DNA of 64,000 bases from Nostoc sp. KVJ3 (GTDB taxonomy: Bacteria > Cyanobacteriota > Cyanobacteriia > Cyanobacteriales > Nostocaceae): assembly GCF_026127265.1 (NCBI RefSeq), contig NZ_WWFG01000013.1:1-64000 (forward strand), written 5' to 3'. The translations under genes and the position numbers were made by a program. This document shows, in pieces, positions 10,582 through 17,898 of this stretch (the stretch's first letter is position 1; each line of letters starts with the position of its first letter). The notes under the pieces are model-generated. The model ran no database searches and was not told the origin of the DNA. It saw only the letters and a list, made by a program, of their open reading frames with translations.

Positions 10582-13500
10582 GCTAACTTTAGAAGGTTTT
10601 ACCAGTTTTAGGAATCAGGCAAAGATTAATTTTGAGAAACTGGAATTATTTGCTATTACTGGCCCAACTGGTGCCGGTAAATCATCTTTGCTTGATGCGA
10701 TGACTTTGGCACTATATGGGAAAGTAGCAAGAAAAACTCAACCCAAAGAATTGTTGAGTCAGGGAAGTTTAAAATTACAGGTATCATTACGATTTTTGGT
10801 AAATCAAACTGAATATCTAGTCTTTCGCTCATGGTCATATCGTACTAAAACACCCCAAGTAACTTTTAAATTAGAAAAGCAGATAAATGGTGATTTTCAA
10901 CCTTTTGGAGAACAAAAGGAAGCAGAGATTAACGCCATTGTTGAGAAAGTTTTAGGGATGAATTTTGAAACTTTTACTAAAGTTATTCTGCTTCCTCAAG
11001 GACAATTTGATGAGTTCCTCAAAGGTAAAAGTGCTGATAGACGGAAGATTTTAAGCAGTTTGGTTGGATATGAAAGAATTTTTGAAAATATGTGTTCGCA
11101 GGCTGGGACACGAGCTAATATTATTAAAGGTGAATATAACGCAATTCAAGAACAGCTAAAAAATCTAGATTTATCATTAGATATAGAACTGAATTCTCAA
11201 CGGCGCGATCGCTCTCAGTTTCTAGCAGAAGAACTACCCAGATTACATGAAACAGTTATCAAGACACAAACAGCTTTAGCTGCCGAAAAAGGATTATTGC
11301 AACGTCTGAGAGATTTAGCAAATTGGCAACAGCAACTTGAAGAATTAAATAAAGAAACTCCAAAAATAAGTGAATTAAAACAGCAATTAGAACAAGCACG
11401 AGTTGGCGATCGCTTATCTGCCACTTGGACATCAGTCAATTCGGCTCGTCATCGATATGACAAGACTCGATCTGATGTTGAGATTGCTGCTAAAGCTTTG
11501 GTTGAGAAAGAATCAGCTTTTAAAATTCAAGAAGATAACTTTCAGAAAACACAAGCCTATGAAGCTGAAATTACACCGCAACTAAAACAGCGAGAAGAAG
11601 CTCTTAATGCTGCCAAAATCTATGAAGAACAGCATCGTAAAATTCAGGAAGAAGTAAAACGCTTAGAAAAAATATTAATAGAAAAAAATCAGCTAATAAC
11701 TGAGGCTGATAAAGCTGTAAAAAAGGCTGAAGCTGAATTAAATCAAAAAATTCAGATATTGACGAGAGCTAATAATGAACTGTCTCAATCTTCTCCTGGT
11801 GGTACAAGATTAGAGCAACTTAATCAAGTGACACCACTACTAATTAAATGGCAAGAAATCCAAAAGCAAGTTGAAAGCGATCGCACGAAGTTACAACAAA
11901 TTACTCAAGAGTTAGACACTGCTGAGTTTAATTATCAATCTGTTATTTTAAACTTCCAAAAATCTGAAGCAGAATGCAATCAATCTCGTGTTGCATTAGA
12001 TACTGCTAGACAAAAAAATTATGCTGCGGCTTTACGTGCATTGCTGCATACGGGTGATGATTGTCTAGTATGCGGTGGAATTTATCCAGAAGCCCACTTA
12101 TTACCACAACTAGAATCTTCAGGCGATATCAAAACACTAGAAAAACGTGATCGCGCTGCTGAACAAAATCGCCAAAAATCTACTGAAGCAAAAACCCAAG
12201 CTGAAACCACAAGAGAACATCTGAAGAAACAACAAACTGAGTATCAAAAAATATTAGCAGAAAAAGAAGCTGAACTTGAAGCAGAGACAGAACAAATTGT
12301 TGTCATATTAAATACAGATAAATGGGAAGTTAAGGCACTTGAACAAGAACGCCAATCACTACATAAAAGTAATACTAATTATCAGACCTATTTCATACTT
12401 AAAGAAAAAGCAGAGGCGGAAATTAAAGCTAGTGAACTCAATTTGAATTTTGTTAAAACTAAGTTGTTAGATACGCAAACTCAACATCAAGACCTAACAA
12501 CTGAAATAGACCACAAAACAACACAAACTCAGGAAATATTAGATACAATTTCCCAGCTTACTGGTAGTGATTCTTATGAGAATTTATTCCAAAAACTAGA
12601 AGAAGATAAACGAGATTTAAAGCATCGCATTCAGCATGAAAATCAGTGCTATCAAACTGCTCGTGATGAATTTCGGCAAGCTCAACAAAGTGATGTAAAG
12701 GCAAAAGAAGACTTTGATTCAGCTTCTGCTGAAAAGGAACGTCTAGAAGCTGAATGGCATACTAGTTTACTATCTGCAAACTTTACAGAGCAAATATTTC
12801 AGCAATCTAAAGTACCCCCAGAACTGCAAAAACAATGGCAGCATAAAATTGATGATTACAACACTAATAAAATTCAGTTAGAAACTAATATTAATCGAGA
12901 AACTGACGCAATTGGTGACAGAACTACAAACGCAGAAATAATTGCCCAGTATGAAAAATCTGTTGCTGATGCTGGAGAACAATATAAACAAGCACAAGAT
13001 GAATACAACGATTTAAAACTTTTGATTGCTAAAGCTGAGGAACAGCGAGAACAAGTAGAGAAATTGCAAGCACAACTATCTACCAAACAACAAGAGCTAG
13101 AAATATATCAAATTTTGTCCAAAGAGTTGAAATCGGATCGCTTTCAAGACTATATTCTCCAGCATTTTGAACGTGAACTAGTAGAACAAGCAACAGTCTT
13201 TTTGCTGGAACTTACAGAACAGCGATATGCATTGAAATATGAAAATAAAGAATATAGAGTAGAAGATAACTGGAGTTGTGGTGAAACAAGACGAGTCCAA
13301 ACCCTATCCGGTGGTGAAACCTTTGCTACTTCTTTATCCCTAGCTTTGGCACTTTCAGAAAAGTTGTCTAGAGGAGCTAAATTAGGTAGTCTGTTTATAG
13401 ATGAGGGATTTGGAACATTAGATGCTGAAACTCTGCAAAGTGTCTCAAGTATCCTACAATCTTTGGGTCAGCAAGAAAAATTAGTTGGCGTGATCACTCA

Positions 13501-13582
13501 CGTTCCCGCCTTGGGAGAAGAGTTAGGAACGCAAATCAAAGTAGAAAAATTTCCAGAAGGCTCTCGAATTATTATGGCGTAA
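10568..13582 (+). CDS. sbcC: Rad50/SbcC-type SMC-like ATPase
   Basis: This is a 1004-aa SMC-family ATPase. It has an N-terminal P-loop (GPTGAGKSSLLDA, near 34-46), the Q-loop region LLPQGQFDEFLKG (near 140), two long coiled-coil arms rich in Q, E and K, and a central zinc hook with a CLVC motif near residue 499. The C-terminal part has the signature LSGGETFATSLSLALALS (near 914) and Walker B SLFIDEGFGTLDAETL (near 945). It is the structural partner of SbcD in a DNA-end-processing complex. Length and architecture are normal for SbcC. It is the last gene of the four-gene operon; about 240 bases follow before parA. Confidence 0.95.
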   Translation: MRPLELTLEGFTSFRNQAKINFEKLELFAITGPTGAGKSSLLDAMTLALYGKVARKTQPKELLSQGSLKLQVSLRFLVNQTEYLVFRSWSYRTKTPQVTFKLEKQINGDFQPFGEQKEAEINAIVEKVLGMNFETFTKVILLPQGQFDEFLKGKSADRRKILSSLVGYERIFENMCSQAGTRANIIKGEYNAIQEQLKNLDLSLDIELNSQRRDRSQFLAEELPRLHETVIKTQTALAAEKGLLQRLRDLANWQQQLEELNKETPKISELKQQLEQARVGDRLSATWTSVNSARHRYDKTRSDVEIAAKALVEKESAFKIQEDNFQKTQAYEAEITPQLKQREEALNAAKIYEEQHRKIQEEVKRLEKILIEKNQLITEADKAVKKAEAELNQKIQILTRANNELSQSSPGGTRLEQLNQVTPLLIKWQEIQKQVESDRTKLQQITQELDTAEFNYQSVILNFQKSEAECNQSRVALDTARQKNYAAALRALLHTGDDCLVCGGIYPEAHLLPQLESSGDIKTLEKRDRAAEQNRQKSTEAKTQAETTREHLKKQQTEYQKILAEKEAELEAETEQIVVILNTDKWEVKALEQERQSLHKSNTNYQTYFILKEKAEAEIKASELNLNFVKTKLLDTQTQHQDLTTEIDHKTTQTQEILDTISQLTGSDSYENLFQKLEEDKRDLKHRIQHENQCYQTARDEFRQAQQSDVKAKEDFDSASAEKERLEAEWHTSLLSANFTEQIFQQSKVPPELQKQWQHKIDDYNTNKIQLETNINRETDAIGDRTTNAEIIAQYEKSVADAGEQYKQAQDEYNDLKLLIAKAEEQREQVEKLQAQLSTKQQELEIYQILSKELKSDRFQDYILQHFERELVEQATVFLLELTEQRYALKYENKEYRVEDNWSCGETRRVQTLSGGETFATSLSLALALSEKLSRGAKLGSLFIDEGFGTLDAETLQSVSSILQSLGQQEKLVGVITHVPALGEELGTQIKVEKFPEGSRIIMA

Positions 13583-13684
13583 ACTTCAGTTTCAAGCATC
13601 GGTAAAAATCTACGTTATGAGATCGCTTCTCCTGTCCAAAACTACCTTGCTAGTCTTCGGTACTTAAAGCCACCAATACACCTT

Positions 13685-13780
13685 GGTATCCAGAAGTCAA
13701 GATATCTAGATTTATAGATATCTTGATATTTAGGTATTTTTTTATATTGATATCTAAATATCTAGAGGTTTAGAGTTAAT
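13685..13780. promoter_or_regulatory. parS: Partition centromere: twelve tandem 8-bp repeats
   Basis: Twelve contiguous 8-bp units start every eight bases from 13685 to 13773. Most have the form GATATCTA or a near variant (13701 GATATCTA, 13717 GATATCTT, 13725 GATATTTA, 13749 GATATCTA, 13757 AATATCTA); the outer and central ones are degenerate. The array lies 40 bases upstream of parA. Ribbon-helix-helix partition proteins (for example omega of pSM19035) bind arrays of 7-8 bp direct repeats that act both as promoter operator and centromere. The RHH-type ParB encoded downstream fits this. Assignment as parS/operator is inference from position and periodicity. The 100 bases before it (13583-13684) show nothing clear. 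Confidence 0.7.
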
Positions 13781-13819
13781 ATATGTATGCTTGGCTATAT
13801 CGAATTGGGGGTTTAACCC

Positions 13820-14584
13820 ATGCGAACCTGCTCATGCATCTCACTCTCCGGTGGTCAGGGGAAAACAACCACTATCTTCTTTACCTCACTGCTACTAGCA
13901 CGACTTGGCTTACGAGTGTTGACTATAGACGCAGATCCACAAGCAAATCTGACTTTTTATTTAAATCACGAGGTAGACCCAAACCAGCCCAGCTTATTTG
14001 AAGTGCTAACTGGGCAAGTGACAACAGAAGATGGTATTTACCCTACCACCCATGAAAATCTATTTCTTATCCCAGCGGATAGGGGACTGTTTAAGGTTTC
14101 AGATTTCCTCAGTAGCAGTGGTACGGGAGCATTTATCCTCAAACTACGCCTCAAATCTGTAGCCAATATCTTTGATTATGTCCTGATTGACGTGCAACCA
14201 TCGCGCTCCCAACTGTGCCTAACAGCAGTGGGAACGTCTGATTATGTCATCATCCCCGTCGAAGCCAACGTTAAGGGAACCAACAGCTTAATTGATACCC
14301 TGAGCTTCTTAACAGAACAAGCCAACTTAATGGCATTTACAGGGAGAGTATTAGGGATAGTTCCTTTTCGAGATCGCTGGGTAGGAAACACCCAAACCTT
14401 AGAAGGTAGGCAAAATATTGAAGCGATGCGAGAGTTTGCTCTCGACATCCCAATTTTACCTTCTATCCGCGAGTCGGAGAAGTTTAAGAGTGCAATCCGA
14501 CAAGGCAAGCTGTTGTCAGACCTGGGGCAATCCGACCTGCAATATCCGTTTGAGCAAATTATTGAGGCGTTAACTCATGAGTGA
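13820..14584 (+). CDS. parA: ParA-type partition ATPase
   Basis: This 254-aa MinD/ParA-family ATPase drives plasmid segregation together with the small DNA-binding protein encoded next to it. The P-loop is SGGQGKTTT at residues 10-18, Walker A' is LRVLTIDADPQANLT near 35-48, and DYVLIDVQPSRS occupies the Walker B position near 115. The usual signature lysine of the deviant Walker A (KGGxGKT) is a serine here. There is no N-terminal HTH, so it is the short class Ib form, which fits an RHH partner and a repeat array upstream. It overlaps parB by 8 bases, an operon arrangement. Confidence 0.9.
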   Translation: MRTCSCISLSGGQGKTTTIFFTSLLLARLGLRVLTIDADPQANLTFYLNHEVDPNQPSLFEVLTGQVTTEDGIYPTTHENLFLIPADRGLFKVSDFLSSSGTGAFILKLRLKSVANIFDYVLIDVQPSRSQLCLTAVGTSDYVIIPVEANVKGTNSLIDTLSFLTEQANLMAFTGRVLGIVPFRDRWVGNTQTLEGRQNIEAMREFALDIPILPSIRESEKFKSAIRQGKLLSDLGQSDLQYPFEQIIEALTHE

Positions 14585-14975
14585 TGCACTAGAGCGATTG
14601 AAGCAGCGGAGCCGTCCTTCTGTCAAAAGTCGAGATACTTCGCTAGATTCTGGAAGTCCAGATACCTCGATATCTAGGAACCAAGAAAGTGCGATACCTG
14701 AAATAACAGAAAATCAGGCTAATGTATCTAAACAGCCGTTGCAAACAAAGCAAAGTACGCTGCGGTTGGAGCAGGGAGTAAGCTCACGCCTACAAGAGGT
14801 GTGTCGGGAGAACGGCATTTGTCGAGAGGTTCTGATTGAAGCCATGTTTGAGTATTGTGAGGCAAATCCAGAATTTCTCAGTGCAGTGTTATCTGAAGCG
14901 ATAACGAAGAATGATTACAGGCAACAAGTAGCAAATATGCGACGGGCGAAGTCGATGATGCAAAAGTTCTCTTAG
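14577..14975 (+). CDS. parB: Ribbon-helix-helix ParB-like centromere-binding protein
   Basis: This is a 132-aa protein. The first 60 residues are rich in S, T, Q and P and probably disordered. The C-terminal part (STLRLEQGVSSRLQEVC, then REVLIEAMFEYCEANPEF) has the strand-helix-helix pattern of RHH DNA-binding proteins. It follows parA with an 8-base overlap, as expected for the centromere-binding and autoregulatory partner of a class Ib partition locus. The likely DNA target is the 8-bp repeat array at 13685-13780; similar 8-bp-phased words also occur within this gene's own 5' part (14653-14700). It is not related to the large HTH ParB family. Confidence 0.75.
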   Translation: MSDALERLKQRSRPSVKSRDTSLDSGSPDTSISRNQESAIPEITENQANVSKQPLQTKQSTLRLEQGVSSRLQEVCRENGICREVLIEAMFEYCEANPEFLSAVLSEAITKNDYRQQVANMRRAKSMMQKFS

Positions 14976-15055
14976 CGCATTCTTATGAATTGCCATCAAG
15001 CTTTGAGTAATAATCGATGCTGTTGGCATTAGCTTGATTTGTAATTTGTAATTTA

Positions 15056-15550
15056 ATGGATATTAACCAACAAAAAGAACAATTTAGCATCACCTATATT
15101 AGAGCCATCGCCGCCGTTGCAGGTTATTCTTTATATAGACCAGAAGTCGATAACGACAGCGTAGATTTAGGTATAGTCAGCAGGGGCGGTACAGGTAAAA
15201 TTCTTTCCCCTAGACTAGAACTACAAGTAAAATGTACATCCAGAGATATTCTGGATGAAAACTATATTAAATATCCCCTCAATCTCAAAAACTATAATGA
15301 TTTAAAAATCAATGCCCTTGTCCCTCGGATTTTAGTAGTCGTTTTAGTTCCAGAAAAGATAACAGACTGGTTAAAGCAAACCGAAGATGAACTTTGTATT
15401 AGACATTGTGGTTACTGGGTATCCTTGCGCGAAATGCCAGACACCGAAAATACAACCAATGTTACTATTGAAATACCCCGTAGTAATCAGTTGACACCCC
15501 TATCACTCCAATCCATCATTCAACGCATTAGTTTTGGAGATTTACCATGA
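15056..15550 (+). CDS. DUF4365-like putative PD-(D/E)xK nuclease
   Basis: This 164-aa protein resembles DUF4365-type proteins. A likely nuclease core is seen around residues 30-62: DNDSVDLGIV, a loop, then RLELQVKCTS, giving the D...ExQxK pattern of restriction-like folds. The rest alternates strands and helices. It is coupled by a 4-base ATGA overlap to the next gene. DUF4365 domains often occur in defence loci and attached to NTPases, but no activity is proven here. The ATG start is preceded by AT-rich sequence without a strong Shine-Dalgarno site. Confidence 0.6.
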   Translation: MDINQQKEQFSITYIRAIAAVAGYSLYRPEVDNDSVDLGIVSRGGTGKILSPRLELQVKCTSRDILDENYIKYPLNLKNYNDLKINALVPRILVVVLVPEKITDWLKQTEDELCIRHCGYWVSLREMPDTENTTNVTIEIPRSNQLTPLSLQSIIQRISFGDLP

Positions 15551-16089
15551 AAGTTACTATCAAAGATAGTGAAAGACTCAAAACTGTTAACCCTGATGTT
15601 ATCCAGGCGCACTTGCAAGCAACAGGTTGGCATGAAACCGGGCGTATTTATAATGATGCTGGGGCAATTTGGCGATTAAAAAAATCTGACGCTCCTGAAT
15701 ATGAAATATTGCTACCTCTCCAACATAGTTTAGGAGATTATGCTGAAAGAATCAGCGATATATTAAAAACATTAGAGACAGTAGAAAATCGTGACCAAGT
15801 TGAGATATTAAGCGAATTTATTACCAATTATTCCAATTTCACTGTGCAAGGCGTAATTATGCAAATTGCCACTCCATCAATTGATTCTCTGAGTGGAGAA
15901 ATTACTTTACTAGGTGAAGTTTTTGATAAATTACGAGAAATAAAAACCGAACTAGCAGACCATGATTATATCTTAGCCATTAAAGCTTATCAGGAACGTT
16001 TACCAATTCGCTGCACAGGTGATTTAGTAAAAGTTGATAATCATTTTCTACTCGAAAATCCCCACAATTTGCTTCTTAATAATATCTAA
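15547..16089 (+). CDS. Hypothetical protein coupled to DUF4365 gene
   Basis: This is a 180-aa protein of no family I can name. It starts within the stop of the DUF4365-like gene, so the two are co-translated. It is mixed alpha/beta and soluble, with a motif-poor N-terminal half (LKTVNPDVIQAHLQATGW) that could bind ligand or protein. The arrangement suggests an obligate two-component unit, for example nuclease plus specificity or antidote protein, but that is only an inference from coupling. It converges on the recombinase gene, with a 30-base gap. Confidence 0.55.
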   Translation: MKVTIKDSERLKTVNPDVIQAHLQATGWHETGRIYNDAGAIWRLKKSDAPEYEILLPLQHSLGDYAERISDILKTLETVENRDQVEILSEFITNYSNFTVQGVIMQIATPSIDSLSGEITLLGEVFDKLREIKTELADHDYILAIKAYQERLPIRCTGDLVKVDNHFLLENPHNLLLNNI

Positions 16090-16119
16090 CTCCAGCAGAT
16101 CAATATTTTGAGCTTTTTT

Positions 16120-17112
16120 CTAAATCAATTCTGATATTGAGTCGCTCATCTGCTTTTGTAAACGCTGGCGGTTATCATCATATTTCAAAACCGTCTGCAC
16201 TTGGGCGTGTCTGCTGAATCGCTGAGTAGCACGGTAGTTCCCATTGTTCAGATCCAATACTGTAGTAATCGCACTGTGGCGGACACGATGCGGTGACATC
16301 TTCTTAGTAATTCCGGCTTGCTTGCATAGCCCATCCACCAGTCGCCTGATTGCCTCCCCGGTTAATCTCGCTCCATTCTTGTGGTATGCCAGCACCGTGA
16401 AAAGCGCTTCATTACTACGTTTCTTCTTACTTACCTTTATCCAACCGGAGATTGCGTCGGTGGTTCTTTCCGATAGGTCAAGAACTTCCTTCTGGCTACC
16501 CTTGCCTTTACCCAGGATTTCAAGAGTTTTTTCCTTGGCGTTAAAGTCACGCACATTCAAATTGACTATCTCCTGACGACGCAAGCCATTATCCCAAAGT
16601 AACCGCATAATGGCATAATCGCGCTTGCCCTTAAGGGTAATGCGGTCAACTAGCGCTATGACTTGGGCATAGTCCTCGGCTGGAATGCCCATTGTGTCAC
16701 GGTAGGTTTCGACCTTTTCACCTTTGACATCATCTAAAGAGAAATTGCACACACCCAGCCGTCGCCCCATCTCAACCATTGACTTGATAGCACTAAGGCG
16801 ACGATTCACTGTAGCTTCAGCCAGCTTTTTCTTGATGAGGTGTGCCTTGTACTTGAGAACCACAGCAACGGCATGACGTTGTTCCAGGTGAAGGAATTCC
16901 AAAACCAAATCCCGGCTGGGTTCTTTCTTAACGACAAACAGAAAAAAATCTTTCAGGTCTTTCTGGTATTCGCGCTTGGTGTTGGGCGATCGCTTGTCGC
17001 CAATCAACTGCCCTATTACATCGGGGTCATTCTCTAGGGAAAAATCTTCGCCGATCGCTAACGCAAGTGAGTTTTCTAGAACACTAAGATTTTCCGGGTG
17101 AATGGGGTTCAT
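16120..17112 (-). CDS. Tyrosine site-specific recombinase
   Basis: This 330-aa phage-integrase/XerCD-type recombinase has an N-terminal SAM-like core-binding domain (about residues 35-150) and a C-terminal catalytic domain. Catalytic residues are visible: R in DNGLRRQEIV, K in GKGKGSQKE, HxxR in SPHRVRHSAI, H in FSRHAQVQTV and Y in LKYDDNRQ. It may resolve plasmid multimers or have driven integration of neighbouring cargo. It stands alone on the minus strand between the DUF4365 unit and the helicase island. It is distinct from the transposon recombinase at 54991. Confidence 0.9.
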   Translation of the reverse strand: MNPIHPENLSVLENSLALAIGEDFSLENDPDVIGQLIGDKRSPNTKREYQKDLKDFFLFVVKKEPSRDLVLEFLHLEQRHAVAVVLKYKAHLIKKKLAEATVNRRLSAIKSMVEMGRRLGVCNFSLDDVKGEKVETYRDTMGIPAEDYAQVIALVDRITLKGKRDYAIMRLLWDNGLRRQEIVNLNVRDFNAKEKTLEILGKGKGSQKEVLDLSERTTDAISGWIKVSKKKRSNEALFTVLAYHKNGARLTGEAIRRLVDGLCKQAGITKKMSPHRVRHSAITTVLDLNNGNYRATQRFSRHAQVQTVLKYDDNRQRLQKQMSDSISELI

Positions 17113-17501
17113 GGGTTTGTCAGCAGACCTTAAGGGGGAGCAGCATCGGTTTAATACTCTTGCTACATCTTAGTTGTAAAGAGCGTATTTTTTGCGCTAA
17201 GTGGTGCGAAAAGGGCTATTGTCGCACTATTGCTTGAAGCAGCTGGTGGTGGGGTTTGGGGAGTTATGATCAAAGAATTGACAAATAATTTGCACGATTA
17301 CTAGAAAATTAATTCTTGTCATGTGTAAGCCCTGACTATTTGACTAAGTAATAATGCTCCTGTAGGCACACTTAATTCATCCGCCGATTTATCGGGTGCA
17401 AAAAATTGTACTGTTTGTAGTTAGACGAGTCTATTCTGGCTGAGATAGACAAAAATATAGACAGCAAGTTAGACGAACGCCTGGGGAGAGTTGAACGGCG
17501 G
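17113..17501. other. Intergenic region behind the recombinase promoter
   Basis: There is no complete gene here. A hairpin GTGCGA/TCGCAC (17204-17209 with 17222-17227) is the only clear structure; it could be part of a recombination site or of recombinase control. The last 80 bases encode residues in frame with the next small ORF (ending DERLGRVERR), which suggests that ORF once began further upstream. Confidence 0.4.
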
Positions 17502-17750
17502 TTGCTAGAACAATTTAGACAAGATGATATCCAGCAACCGCCAGAAACATTAATGGAAATTAGCCCAGAGACTAGACCAGATGATAGACAAGAAACGACT
17601 CCACCAGATTATCAGACAATCCGTGATCGCATTCTTAAATCCCTGATCACAGGGCGTGGAAGGATCGCCACGTCAGCACCTCAATATAAAAGCGCGGTCA
17701 AGGCGTTAGACAGGTTTATCGCTGAAATACAGGGAGACGCAAAAACTTGA
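17502..17750 (+). CDS. Small plasmid-associated hypothetical protein
   Basis: This is an 82-aa ORF starting at TTG; the frame is open upstream to about 17422, so the true start is uncertain. The protein is acidic and helical, with a C-terminal motif PDYQTIRDRIL, then GRGRIATSAPQYKSAVKALDRFI. A frameshifted paralogue with the same motif lies at 31776-32008 on the other side of the helicase island. Function is unknown. It may itself be a remnant. Confidence 0.4.
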   Translation: MLEQFRQDDIQQPPETLMEISPETRPDDRQETTPPDYQTIRDRILKSLITGRGRIATSAPQYKSAVKALDRFIAEIQGDAKT

Positions 17751-17776
17751 GTCAGCTAATTGGGGAATATCAAAAT

Positions 17777-17863
17777 AGGTCTACCTATTCAGGTGTACCT
17801 GTTGACATACCGTATATCGATCAATTATATTAGATATACCTATGCAGGACTACCTAAAAAGGT
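17777..17863 (+). promoter_or_regulatory. Promoter and palindromic operators of the SNF2 gene
   Basis: A near-consensus sigma-70 promoter is visible: TTGACA (17802-17807), a 17-base spacer, and TTATAT (17825-17830). It is bracketed by short palindromes: AGGTCTACCT (17777-17786) and AGGTGTACCT (17791-17800) just upstream of the -35, and AGGACTACCT (17846-17855) followed by an ACCT/AGGT pair downstream of the -10. This layout suggests a repressor or activator binding AGGTnTACCT on both sides of the promoter. No regulator gene lies adjacent. Confidence 0.6.
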
Positions 17864-17898
17864 ATTACTAATTCCACAAAGAAATATAAAAGCTCATC

